Shown here piece by piece: positions 8,457-16,849 of a stretch of 64,000 nt of DNA; within the stretch, counting starts at the first letter, position 1, and every line of letters begins with the position of its first letter. A program made the position numbers and the translations under genes. Source of the stretch: an uncultured Saprospiraceae bacterium (GTDB taxonomy: Bacteria; Bacteroidota; Bacteroidia; Chitinophagales; Saprospiraceae); the NCBI GenBank assembly GCA_938018185.1, contig CALIIW010000128.1, forward strand, positions 1 through 64,000, given 5' to 3'. A model generated the notes under the pieces. The model saw only the letters and a program-made list of their open reading frames with translations. It made no database searches and was not told where the DNA came from.

Positions 8457-9851
8457 ATGATTTTAGAACTTTTTAAAAAGACAATAGATTTGAATTTAAA
8501 CTGGCTATTACCTGAGACTAATTCTGAGATTGATTTGACGAGAGCAAAAATCTTATCTACTACCTGTATTGCCTTTTCTATTATAACTCTCATTTTAAGT
8601 CCAATAGCTTTATATTTTACACATTCTAATTTCCCTTTCTTTCTACTATCCATAGCAATGCTATCTCTTGCATTGGTTTTTAAATATACTGGATCTTTAA
8701 TTTTAGTTGGAAACATTCTATGTTGTATTACATACATTGCCTTCTTCCTGCTTATTCCTAAAACTGGGGGCATTTTTTCAGAAGATTTACATTCCATGTT
8801 CATTGTGCCTTTAGCAGCTTTTGTTCTTGTGGGGTATAGGTCAGGGATCGTATGGTCAGCAATTTCATTTATAACAATTGGATATTTCTATTCACAGATA
8901 AATAGCTCAGTTGATGTACTTGCCTTTAGATCTCAACTTGTTAATTTAAATGCTAACTATTATTTAGTTATTAGTTGTATAAACATTTTAATTGCTTGTG
9001 TTTTATCAACAATCCTTATACGTGAAAATCAAAAGCTTGTTAAAAAAATTGAGGGTCAAAACACAGCCCTAGAAAATTCAAATTCAAAACTATTAAAAAC
9101 AGAAGCTAAATTAAAGCACAGAAACAATGAGCTAAATAAATTTGCTTCTATAGTTTCGCATGACTTGCAACAACCGATTCGTACAATTCAAAATTTTTCA
9201 GAAATTTTAAGAGAGCATTTAGAAGAAAATGGAAACCCTAGTTCACCACAACTGACTTATATTAAATTTATTGAAGAAGGTTCAGGAAGAATGAAAAGAC
9301 TGGTGACAGACTTGTTAGACTATGCTAGGTCTACAAAAAAACAAAAGGATTTTCATTTTTCTTCTTTAGATGACATCCTAAATGAAGTAATTATGGATCT
9401 TGATAATCAAATTTCGAATAACAATGTTTTGATCAGAAGAAAACCTCTTCCGAAAGCAAATGTTGTCCCAGTTAGAATATATCAAGTTTTTCAAAATTTA
9501 ATTTCTAACGCTTTAAAATTTAAAAAGGATGGTCAGCAATTAGTTTTAGATATCTATGCGATTGAAAAGGAAAAATCAATTACAATTGCCATCAAAGACA
9601 ATGGGATAGGAATCAAGGAAATTCACATTAAAGACATCTTTGAGCCTTTTAAAAAATTACATAGTAAGAATGAATATGAAGGCTCTGGAATAGGACTTTC
9701 TACTTGCCAAAATATTGTTGGGATCCATAAGGGGAAGTTGTGGGTAGAATCCACATATGGAGAAGGCAGTACTTTTTTCTTCAGCATCTCAAAGAAATTA
9801 AAAGCAGTACCGAAGGCAACTGGACAAAGAAGAGTTAGTAGTTCAGTTTAA
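8457..9851 (+). CDS. Membrane sensor histidine kinase (HisKA/HATPase_c), orphan
   Basis: 464 residues. The first ~190 form about six hydrophobic segments (for example IAFSIITLILSPIALYF, FPFFLLSIAMLSLALVF, YLVISCINILIACVLSTIL), an integral-membrane sensor with no large periplasmic loop. A coiled coil follows, then HisKA with phosphoacceptor His235 in FASIVSHDLQQPIRTI and an HATPase_c domain (N box NLISNALKFKK, G1 DNGIGI, G2 GSGIGLSTC). The HisKA subtype resembles bacteriophytochrome-like kinases with a DLQQP motif. No response regulator gene adjoins it, so its partner is elsewhere. It is flanked by gene-free sequence and looks monocistronic. The signal sensed is unknown. Confidence 0.93.
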   Translation: MILELFKKTIDLNLNWLLPETNSEIDLTRAKILSTTCIAFSIITLILSPIALYFTHSNFPFFLLSIAMLSLALVFKYTGSLILVGNILCCITYIAFFLLIPKTGGIFSEDLHSMFIVPLAAFVLVGYRSGIVWSAISFITIGYFYSQINSSVDVLAFRSQLVNLNANYYLVISCINILIACVLSTILIRENQKLVKKIEGQNTALENSNSKLLKTEAKLKHRNNELNKFASIVSHDLQQPIRTIQNFSEILREHLEENGNPSSPQLTYIKFIEEGSGRMKRLVTDLLDYARSTKKQKDFHFSSLDDILNEVIMDLDNQISNNNVLIRRKPLPKANVVPVRIYQVFQNLISNALKFKKDGQQLVLDIYAIEKEKSITIAIKDNGIGIKEIHIKDIFEPFKKLHSKNEYEGSGIGLSTCQNIVGIHKGKLWVESTYGEGSTFFFSISKKLKAVPKATGQRRVSSSV

Positions 9852-10047
9852 GTAATTATTCTTTTAATATGTTCTTACTCCTTAGCAATTTTCATTTAAT
9901 TGACTTTGCTCAAATAAGAAATAGTATCAAGCTGAAATATAAAAGATGATTTAAAGATTTTCCATTTAGTAGTTTTCTCATGTAGACTTACAATTAAGGC
10001 TGCATAAGATATCTTTTCAAGTACTAAATGAAAAATCTCACAAGACC

Positions 10048-10152
10048 TTATCCATTCTTTGATTTTTTCAAACGTTTTTCAGCTCTTTTCTCTTTCAAGC
10101 TTTTAGTCGCTTCCTTTTTAACCGCTTTTTTAGAATCTTTACCTTTTGCCAT
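10048..10152 (-). CDS. Tiny Lys-rich protein (34 aa)
   Basis: Read on the minus strand from the ATG at 10152: MAKGKDSKKAVKKEATK at the N-terminus, ending LKKSKNG, about 40% Lys, with no hydrophobic segment. Very similar short basic proteins beginning MAKG.DSKK are, to my recollection, common in Bacteroidota and annotated as hypothetical. The high charge suggests a nucleic-acid or ribosome partner, but that is only inference. It stands alone between the orphan kinase and the DUF1456 gene. The composition is far from random for a 105-bp stretch of AT-rich DNA, which is the main reason for calling it. Confidence 0.65.
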   Translation of the reverse strand: MAKGKDSKKAVKKEATKSLKEKRAEKRLKKSKNG

Positions 10153-10209
10153 TTTTATGGATTTTAATTTTGTGGAATAAATTATGCAATTATAAACAAT
10201 TATTCAAAG

Positions 10210-10731
10210 TTACCACTTTTTCGAATCTGTTTTTTTATCTCTTAATATCTCTTTTTCAATGATTGCTTTGTCTTCTTTTCGATAATGCAATTGCAAACCT
10301 TGTAGAAATCTCCTAAGTACTTGATCCAAACATAAGCGATATTGACTTTGTCCTGGCTTGCGAAAAAAAGCAGAAAGTTCATGTTTACTGAGTCTAAAGT
10401 CTGCCAATTTCAGCATTGCTAAAATATCATCATCCTTTAAATTTAAAGCAATTTTAATCTTCCTAAGGATTAGATTATTATTTAAGGTCTTTTCAGCTTT
10501 TGCTTGTGGTCCTTCTCTTTTCCCTCTTTTATAATTTATAAATCCATTTAAGAAGGTTGCTAAATGCTTATCATACAAGCTTATAAAGTCTGGATCCTCT
10601 TCACGTTTCAACCAAGCACTAACTTGCGCTCTAGTCGCTTCTATACCACCTGAAGCGAAAGTCTTCATCATTGTATCATCATTGAGATCGAAGATATATC
10701 TGATCCTTCTTAGTATATCGTTATTTTGCAT
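10210..10731 (-). CDS. DUF1456 family protein (YehS-like)
   Basis: 173 residues in two similar halves, each a DUF1456 repeat: NDILRRIRYIFDLNDDTMMK at the start and NLILRKIKIALNLKDDDILAML in the middle. Each half is followed by a helix ending in a conserved LSAFFRKPG / VSAWLKREED segment. E. coli YehS has the same duplicated layout and length. The function of the family is unknown; the small helical, basic domain may bind nucleic acid or protein. The gene is 30 bp upstream of the UDG-family stop on the same strand and may share transcription with it. Confidence 0.9.
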   Translation of the reverse strand: MQNNDILRRIRYIFDLNDDTMMKTFASGGIEATRAQVSAWLKREEDPDFISLYDKHLATFLNGFINYKRGKREGPQAKAEKTLNNNLILRKIKIALNLKDDDILAMLKLADFRLSKHELSAFFRKPGQSQYRLCLDQVLRRFLQGLQLHYRKEDKAIIEKEILRDKKTDSKKW

Positions 10732-10761
10732 TTATGTATTAATTTATAAAATTCATGCAAT

Positions 10762-11334
10762 TTAGTGAATTATCTCTTTTACAGTAGATTGTAAGACTGG
10801 AATAACTGCTTCATTAAACCAATCATTTTTTTTCATCCATATATTGTTGCGTGGAGAAGGGTGTGGTAAAACAAAATACTTAGGTAAGTAGTTCTCAAAT
10901 TGTCTTACTCTTTCAGTTAAGTTTTTCTCCCTGTCATCTTTCAAATAATACTTTTGCGCATAAGTCCCAATTAATAAAATGAGTTTAATATCTTCTACAC
11001 CTATAAATAGTAAATCATGCCACTTAGGTGCACATTCCTTCCTCGGAGGAAGATCACCAGACTTCCCTTTGCCTGGATAACAAAATCCCATTGGGACTAT
11101 CCCTATCTGTTTTGGATCATAAAATACTTCTTTTGAAATATCCATCCATGCTCTCAATTTTTCGCCACTTTTATCATCCCAAGGAATACCTGAAGCATGC
11201 ACTCTTGTTCCCGGCGCTTGTCCAATTATTATGATTTTACTTTTCTTATGAAGACTAACAACGGGTCTCGCTCCTAATGCCAATTGTGGTTCACAAATTT
11301 TACAATTAGAAACTTCCGCAAGTAATTTTCGCAT
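10762..11334 (-). CDS. Uracil-DNA glycosylase family protein
   Basis: About 190 residues from the ATG at 11334 (MRKLLAEVSNCKICEPQL). A longer reading to 11418 would add a 28-residue hydrophobic extension without family support, so I prefer the shorter start. Motif 1 is GQAPGTRVHASGIPWDD, with a long conserved block ending PPRKECAPKW, and motif 2 is HPSPRNN. These identify the uracil-DNA glycosylase superfamily (COG1573-like). An N-terminal C-K-I-C pair is present, but I do not see the full four-Cys set of iron-sulfur family 4/5 enzymes, so it may lack the cluster. The expected role is base excision of uracil or a related lesion; the substrate is not proven. Confidence 0.88.
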   Translation of the reverse strand: MRKLLAEVSNCKICEPQLALGARPVVSLHKKSKIIIIGQAPGTRVHASGIPWDDKSGEKLRAWMDISKEVFYDPKQIGIVPMGFCYPGKGKSGDLPPRKECAPKWHDLLFIGVEDIKLILLIGTYAQKYYLKDDREKNLTERVRQFENYLPKYFVLPHPSPRNNIWMKKNDWFNEAVIPVLQSTVKEIIH

Positions 11335-11463
11335 TTTTAAAAGTAAGAAATATTCTATACTAATATGACAAAGTTGAAAAAAAATGGCCAACCAAGTTTC
11401 CCTGATCGGCCCTACCAAAATCTATAAAATATTTACATGCTAGTCTTTAACACAAGCTAAAGT

Positions 11464-14400
11464 CTAGCCACGAGATTTTATAAATCTTTGAGTATGTGAA
11501 TGTCCTTCATCGTCTTGAATCAATATTTGATATACTCCTGAATTCAAAGTTCCTATTTCTATAGGAATCATTTGTATCCCATCAATAACATCTATTGATT
11601 CTTCCATTATCAATTGTCCATCCATGTTATAAACTTCCATTTGGATTTTTTCTGTTTCTAAACTTTGAATTTCAATATGTATCAGATCTGTAGCTGGATT
11701 GGGAAATAGTTTTGTAATTTTTAATCTTTCTGAATTATAGGTGCTCTTGCTAATAGCAAATTCATTGTTATGATCAAAAAAAGCAGTTGCAGTATTTGAG
11801 CACTCTACTTCTATTAATAATTTTCTTTTTGTCCATCTTCCATCAAGTCCCCATGTTCCATCCCAAAAATTCATATATGCATAATCACCACTAGCTGAAT
11901 TCGTAGTTGTAAAATTATTGTAGTTGTACCCTGCACCAGAATCCCAGACAAAGCTACCTTCGACTTGTTCATCATTCAAACCAATAAATACAATTTCACT
12001 ATTTAATCTTTGGTATATAAATTGATTTTCAGCAGCAGAATTTATGGATACCAAGTTACCTAGATTGTCTTGCATATATGTTTGTCCCTCTTGCCAATTG
12101 TATTTAACATTACTCATGAAATACTTGCTATTTCCAAACTCTCCTAGATAGGTAGCATTTGAATAAATATCAGAACAATCAGTTCCACCTGAGCCTACTT
12201 CAAAAGTGCTTGATGCTACCAAAACATTATTCCCTTCATTTAACTCATTCAATTCATCATTCGCATCCACAACAAGAATGACATAATAATTTCCATCAGA
12301 CAAATTAGCAGGCACCGTTAAGGCTCCTCCAACTCCAGATACTGTTTGACCTGCAGCAAAAAAGCTTGTATTTATTATTCCATCTTGAATATCATCTAAG
12401 CTTAAATTTCTATCTGTGGAAATGTATGACTTTAAATTAAAGCTACCCGATACTGCTGTACCAATATTTGAAATATCAACTTTAAAAGAAAGAATATCTC
12501 CTGATGAAACAGCTGTTTCATTATAAAAGAAATTACTCAAAGTCATGTCAGGCTTTGGTCCGTCCTCTGTTGCCAATACCGAAATTATAAAACTACATAT
12601 TTCTACATTACCACAATTATCCGTTGCTTCTATAGACATAAAATATGAACCTGCCGTGAAAGCTCCCCCTGAATCTGGGCCTCCAAAAACTTCATAAGTC
12701 AATCCTCCTTGCTCACAATCCGTTGACAAGATTACTGGATAATCTATAAGCCTACTTTCTTCGTCTACATTTAAAGTGATATCGATATCAGCCGGACAAG
12801 TCAAACTAATATCTGAATCTTCTTGGCCAAGACAAGGTACTTCCAAAATAAAATACCTTGAAGTCCAAGGACCATCTAGCCCCCATCCTCCATTCCAGAA
12901 ATTCATATATCCATTGTCTACAGCAAAAGTATTTTCCACTTCCAGCTTACTGAAGATATATGGCTCGCCTGAATCCCAGACAAGATCTCCTTCATTTTGT
13001 CTATCTGCCAAACCGATAATCACAATCTCATTTCCGATTTTGGAACGAATAAATTCATTCTCTTCTTCTGAACTAATTGAAATTAAATATCCGTCTGTAT
13101 TTACTTTGACATACAATTCTGCCTCTTGCCAATTTTTCTTTGTGTTGGAGATATAATATTTGCTATCATTATATTCTCCAAGAACAGTAAAACCATCAAT
13201 ATCTTCTGGGCAGTCGCCTCCTTGATCAGGTGCTAAAACGCTCACTTCAAAATTGCAAGAAGCATTACTTCCACAAATTGCTTCTGCTCCCTCTTCTCTC
13301 CAGACATAATCTATTTGATGTGTTCCAATTGGTATAAGATCGCCAGAGGAATAGAAACCTTGATAAGTAAGTGTCAAAGCTTCGCAGTCCGTCGTTGGGA
13401 TGGGTTCGTCCCATGTAACAACTGCTCCATTTATATCAGCTGCCACTACTGTAATATCTTCTGGGCAAGTTGCCGAAGACTCGTGCACTCTAGTTTTTAA
13501 ATCTACATAAAACGAGCAAGTTTCCTCATTTCCACAAGGGTCAGTTGCTGTTACTTCAATAGGATACCTACCGAAAATACCAGTTCCTCCAGAAGGAATA
13601 CCAGAGATGCTAATGCTAACATCTCCTGAAGGACAATCTGTCGTTGCACTTACATCATAAATCACTTGTCCACTTGTTTGCTGGAATGGAAGAAGTATTT
13701 CCAAGTTCCCTGGACAATTTAAGCTAATGCCTGAGCCAGGATTGGTACTGCAAGGGATCTCCATTAGGTGGGCTTTTCTAACATTCTCTCCAACAAAAGT
13801 CCAAGAGCCATCCCAAAAATTCATCATTCCATAATCATTATCAGCTGTGTTGCTAATGACATTATTATAACTTAGGGTCTGTCCCGAAATCCAGTTTAAA
13901 TTTCCTTCTGTAGTACGATCATTCAAACCAATTAAAATAAAGTTGCTTTCTAAATTAGATCTCACAAATTCATTTTCCTCCGCACTGTTTATTGTTACAA
14001 GATGCCCTCCGTTTTGAACACATAAGGCTTCTGCTTGGCTCCATGTCAATATATCATTTGACAAATAGTAATTATGGTTTTCAAAAGTCCCATAAAATGA
14101 ATACCCGTTAATATTTTCTTCACAATCAGATCCTTCCGTTTCACAGCTAGGGCATACTCCCCCACAATCTATACCTGTTTCATTTTGATTTTGAATACCG
14201 TCTTGACAAGTTGCTATGGTTTCGCAAGCTGGACAAATACCGCCACAATCTACCTCCGTTTCATTTTGATTTAAGATGCCATCTTGACATGTGGCTTGGG
14301 TACCGTCTGTAGGTGTACCACATATATAAACCTCTCCTAGGTGCGCGCCAATTTCTCCTTTTGTAAAAGTGATGTATCGACTTTGCCAGTTTAGATTTTC

Positions 14401-16587
14401 TAAGCTTTCCCATCGGATTGGCCAAGCACTACAATCGAAAGAAACTTCTTGCGTTGAGTTGACATTTGGCAATGTTGGTTTTATCTTGAATTGTCCCTGA
14501 CCATTTGTATCATAATAATAGATAGACGAAATATTGTACACTTCTCCTAGGTCTAAATAAACTTTTTGATCTGGAGCATAAGGAGTTAGCCAAGGGGATT
14601 CCATATTTCCTCCTAGCCCAAATGGTGGTTCCCCAATTGTATTTTGCTCATCAAACAAACTTGCTCCTCCCGAGTTAGCAGAAGCTTGGCTACCATCTGG
14701 ATTAAAAATCATATCAGATGAAATAGGAATCTGACAAGAACTCTTTGCTCCGTTTAAATCTCCTCTTACAAGTATATTATCTAAATTAAGACTGTAAGAA
14801 TCTTGTGTGCGATAACTGTATTGAAATTCTATTTTTACTTTTTCGTTTTCAAACGAACTGATATCAATTGAAACGGCTTTATAACTCTCTATAGCATTTG
14901 GTGGTGCGTCAATTACTGTTTGCAAGTCATAATCTGACTTTTGCCACAACACCTCTGCTTCTCCATCACATCCTCTGTAAGCTACCACCTTTAAAGTATG
15001 CCCATCCGGTGCAAAATCTTGATGCCTTGTAAAAGAATATTTAAATAATAATTTTGCATTGTTGTAATTGGTCAAATCGACCAACGGTATTTTTAATGCA
15101 GCGATATCCTCTTCTCCTTCTGTCGTACTATAAGAAGAAGCAGATAGCCAAGTGTTTACACCATTTCGTACATGATACCAACGAGAAAAAGTACTAGCCC
15201 CTAATCCGTAAGAGCTATATCCATATGGCAATTGGCTGTAATCTATATCATCATAGGATTCGAAATCTTCAAAATACTCCGGTGTTACTTCTACGTTTTC
15301 TACTGTATTATCATATACAATACTTAACATATCGTAGGTCGAAATTTCATCTTGTTGTCCGTTGGGATTTAATACTTCTATATCAATTGAATTCTCCCCA
15401 AATTGCGCTTCTATACCATCTAAAGTAAAATAGTCGGAAGCTCCATAAGCCAAGGATGTGTTTACAATAATACTTTTGTAAGTACCTCCATTCATTCTAT
15501 ACCTTGCCTCAAAACTTGTTAACAACTGTGAACCTTGATTCATTACTTTTATTACTGGTGACACAAGTTCTCCACAGGTAGGCAAATTAAAATCCCTAGC
15601 TTCTAACAATGAAACATTATTTGTTGGCAAAGAGGATGCGCATCCCAAAGAAGACAATAGAGGTCTTCTAATTGGACCTTCGATTGTTGCATGCATTCTT
15701 TCCTTTTGACCTGGAGTAAAAAGCAAATAGTTCCCGCAATAACTCATGAAGTTGTTAGACGAGTTTTCAAAATAGTCCGTGTCGATGCATTGACTGAATG
15801 AACAATCCCCAACCTGATGTGCTGGCGTATCACAAACCCGATCTCCTTGTGTTTGACAATCTTCGTTTTCAATACATTCTTCTCTATTGCCATCAAAAGT
15901 GTGGAACAAATTAAGGTTATGTCCAAGTTCATGCGCAAACACGCCAGAGTTTAAATTACCAGGTTGCATAACGACTCCATCATAAAGCCCTCCATTAGGA
16001 TATGTCGCATAAGCTCCTGCATTGCCACTAATTCTATGTGCAACCCAGACATTCATGTATTGTGAAGTTGGCCATCTGCTTAAATCTTTAACAAGTGAAC
16101 CTTCTGTACCAAAATCACCATTATATCTGATTCCGTAATCGATGTAGCCAGGAAGTGAAGATCCATCTACCCTATTAATACCATTGGTAGGATTTCCTTC
16201 AGGATCAATAGAAGCTAGGCAAAATTCAATTTCTGTATCTATGTTACCATTATATAGACTACCATTAAAGTCATTGTTTAACTTTTCCATTGCTAAATGA
16301 ACAATTTCTTCCGATACATTAGAAAAGTGTTCCTCCCCAATGTGGATGATATGGATTACCATTGGCAAGACATAAGGTCCGTTTTGGGAATTTCGAGAAG
16401 CAATTTGTGGATCTTTCACCCTTTGCTTCATATAAGCTTCATTCTTCATATATCCTTCCTGATAGATAGGATCTGAAGCCATACAATTTTCATGGTGTTC
16501 TTGAATCCCACAATCTTGAGAATAAGATGAAAATTGCAATAAAAAGAGTACAAATACTAAAAGTGCAAATCGGATTAATTTGTTCAT
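11464..16587 (-). CDS. Giant secreted M43 metalloprotease with three C-type-lectin domains and T9SS tail
   Basis: 1707 residues. A signal peptide precedes an M43 (pappalysin/cytophagalysin) domain: zinc motif HELGHNLNLFH near 219, the GDRVCDTPA block, and Met-turn FMSYC. The usual Gly of HExxHxxGxxH is Asn here. Then come an adhesive middle region (about 430-770), a doubled Cys motif NQNETxxDCGGxCPxC (about 775-815), and three C-type-lectin-like domains near 819-950, 1127-1255 and 1469-1595 (each with xxExxNGGHLVTINS- or FWDGxW-type signatures). HYR domains lie near 957-1115 and 1262-1340, a CARDB domain near 1345-1460, and a Por sorting domain at about 1630-1707 (KLFPNPATDLI...). It should be a secreted or surface-attached glycan-binding protease. 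It lies downstream of a hybrid sensor gene that may control it. Confidence 0.93.
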   Translation of the reverse strand: MNKLIRFALLVFVLFLLQFSSYSQDCGIQEHHENCMASDPIYQEGYMKNEAYMKQRVKDPQIASRNSQNGPYVLPMVIHIIHIGEEHFSNVSEEIVHLAMEKLNNDFNGSLYNGNIDTEIEFCLASIDPEGNPTNGINRVDGSSLPGYIDYGIRYNGDFGTEGSLVKDLSRWPTSQYMNVWVAHRISGNAGAYATYPNGGLYDGVVMQPGNLNSGVFAHELGHNLNLFHTFDGNREECIENEDCQTQGDRVCDTPAHQVGDCSFSQCIDTDYFENSSNNFMSYCGNYLLFTPGQKERMHATIEGPIRRPLLSSLGCASSLPTNNVSLLEARDFNLPTCGELVSPVIKVMNQGSQLLTSFEARYRMNGGTYKSIIVNTSLAYGASDYFTLDGIEAQFGENSIDIEVLNPNGQQDEISTYDMLSIVYDNTVENVEVTPEYFEDFESYDDIDYSQLPYGYSSYGLGASTFSRWYHVRNGVNTWLSASSYSTTEGEEDIAALKIPLVDLTNYNNAKLLFKYSFTRHQDFAPDGHTLKVVAYRGCDGEAEVLWQKSDYDLQTVIDAPPNAIESYKAVSIDISSFENEKVKIEFQYSYRTQDSYSLNLDNILVRGDLNGAKSSCQIPISSDMIFNPDGSQASANSGGASLFDEQNTIGEPPFGLGGNMESPWLTPYAPDQKVYLDLGEVYNISSIYYYDTNGQGQFKIKPTLPNVNSTQEVSFDCSAWPIRWESLENLNWQSRYITFTKGEIGAHLGEVYICGTPTDGTQATCQDGILNQNETEVDCGGICPACETIATCQDGIQNQNETGIDCGGVCPSCETEGSDCEENINGYSFYGTFENHNYYLSNDILTWSQAEALCVQNGGHLVTINSAEENEFVRSNLESNFILIGLNDRTTEGNLNWISGQTLSYNNVISNTADNDYGMMNFWDGSWTFVGENVRKAHLMEIPCSTNPGSGISLNCPGNLEILLPFQQTSGQVIYDVSATTDCPSGDVSISISGIPSGGTGIFGRYPIEVTATDPCGNEETCSFYVDLKTRVHESSATCPEDITVVAADINGAVVTWDEPIPTTDCEALTLTYQGFYSSGDLIPIGTHQIDYVWREEGAEAICGSNASCNFEVSVLAPDQGGDCPEDIDGFTVLGEYNDSKYYISNTKKNWQEAELYVKVNTDGYLISISSEEENEFIRSKIGNEIVIIGLADRQNEGDLVWDSGEPYIFSKLEVENTFAVDNGYMNFWNGGWGLDGPWTSRYFILEVPCLGQEDSDISLTCPADIDITLNVDEESRLIDYPVILSTDCEQGGLTYEVFGGPDSGGAFTAGSYFMSIEATDNCGNVEICSFIISVLATEDGPKPDMTLSNFFYNETAVSSGDILSFKVDISNIGTAVSGSFNLKSYISTDRNLSLDDIQDGIINTSFFAAGQTVSGVGGALTVPANLSDGNYYVILVVDANDELNELNEGNNVLVASSTFEVGSGGTDCSDIYSNATYLGEFGNSKYFMSNVKYNWQEGQTYMQDNLGNLVSINSAAENQFIYQRLNSEIVFIGLNDEQVEGSFVWDSGAGYNYNNFTTTNSASGDYAYMNFWDGTWGLDGRWTKRKLLIEVECSNTATAFFDHNNEFAISKSTYNSERLKITKLFPNPATDLIHIEIQSLETEKIQMEVYNMDGQLIMEESIDVIDGIQMIPIEIGTLNSGVYQILIQDDEGHSHTQRFIKSRG

Positions 16588-16747
16588 AGTTTTCTAGTTT
16601 AACTTTATTATTTGATTGTCAGGTCAAATGTTACTATCAACTTACAATATGCTTCATTTATTGATAAAATACCTTTGAATATGTATTAAAAAGCCTTTGA
16701 TTTCGTAAGCCAACAAGAGATTCTTACTTAGAATAGGGATTAAACAC

Positions 16748-16769
16748 TAATCTTAACACATTAAGATTA
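16748..16769. promoter_or_regulatory. 9-bp perfect inverted repeat upstream of the M43 protease gene
   Basis: TAATCTTAA and TTAAGATTA are separated by CACA. The site lies about 160 bp upstream of the protease start codon and about 80 bp beyond the stop of the hybrid regulator gene. No T-run follows in a way that would make it a good terminator. A dyad operator is possible, but AT-rich palindromes arise easily by chance. Confidence 0.25.
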
Positions 16770-16849
16770 AATATTAGAAAAACCAAAGACTATAGAATTA
16801 ATAGGTACTCTATCCATATTAAAAAGTATCACGACCAAAAACTTAGGTT

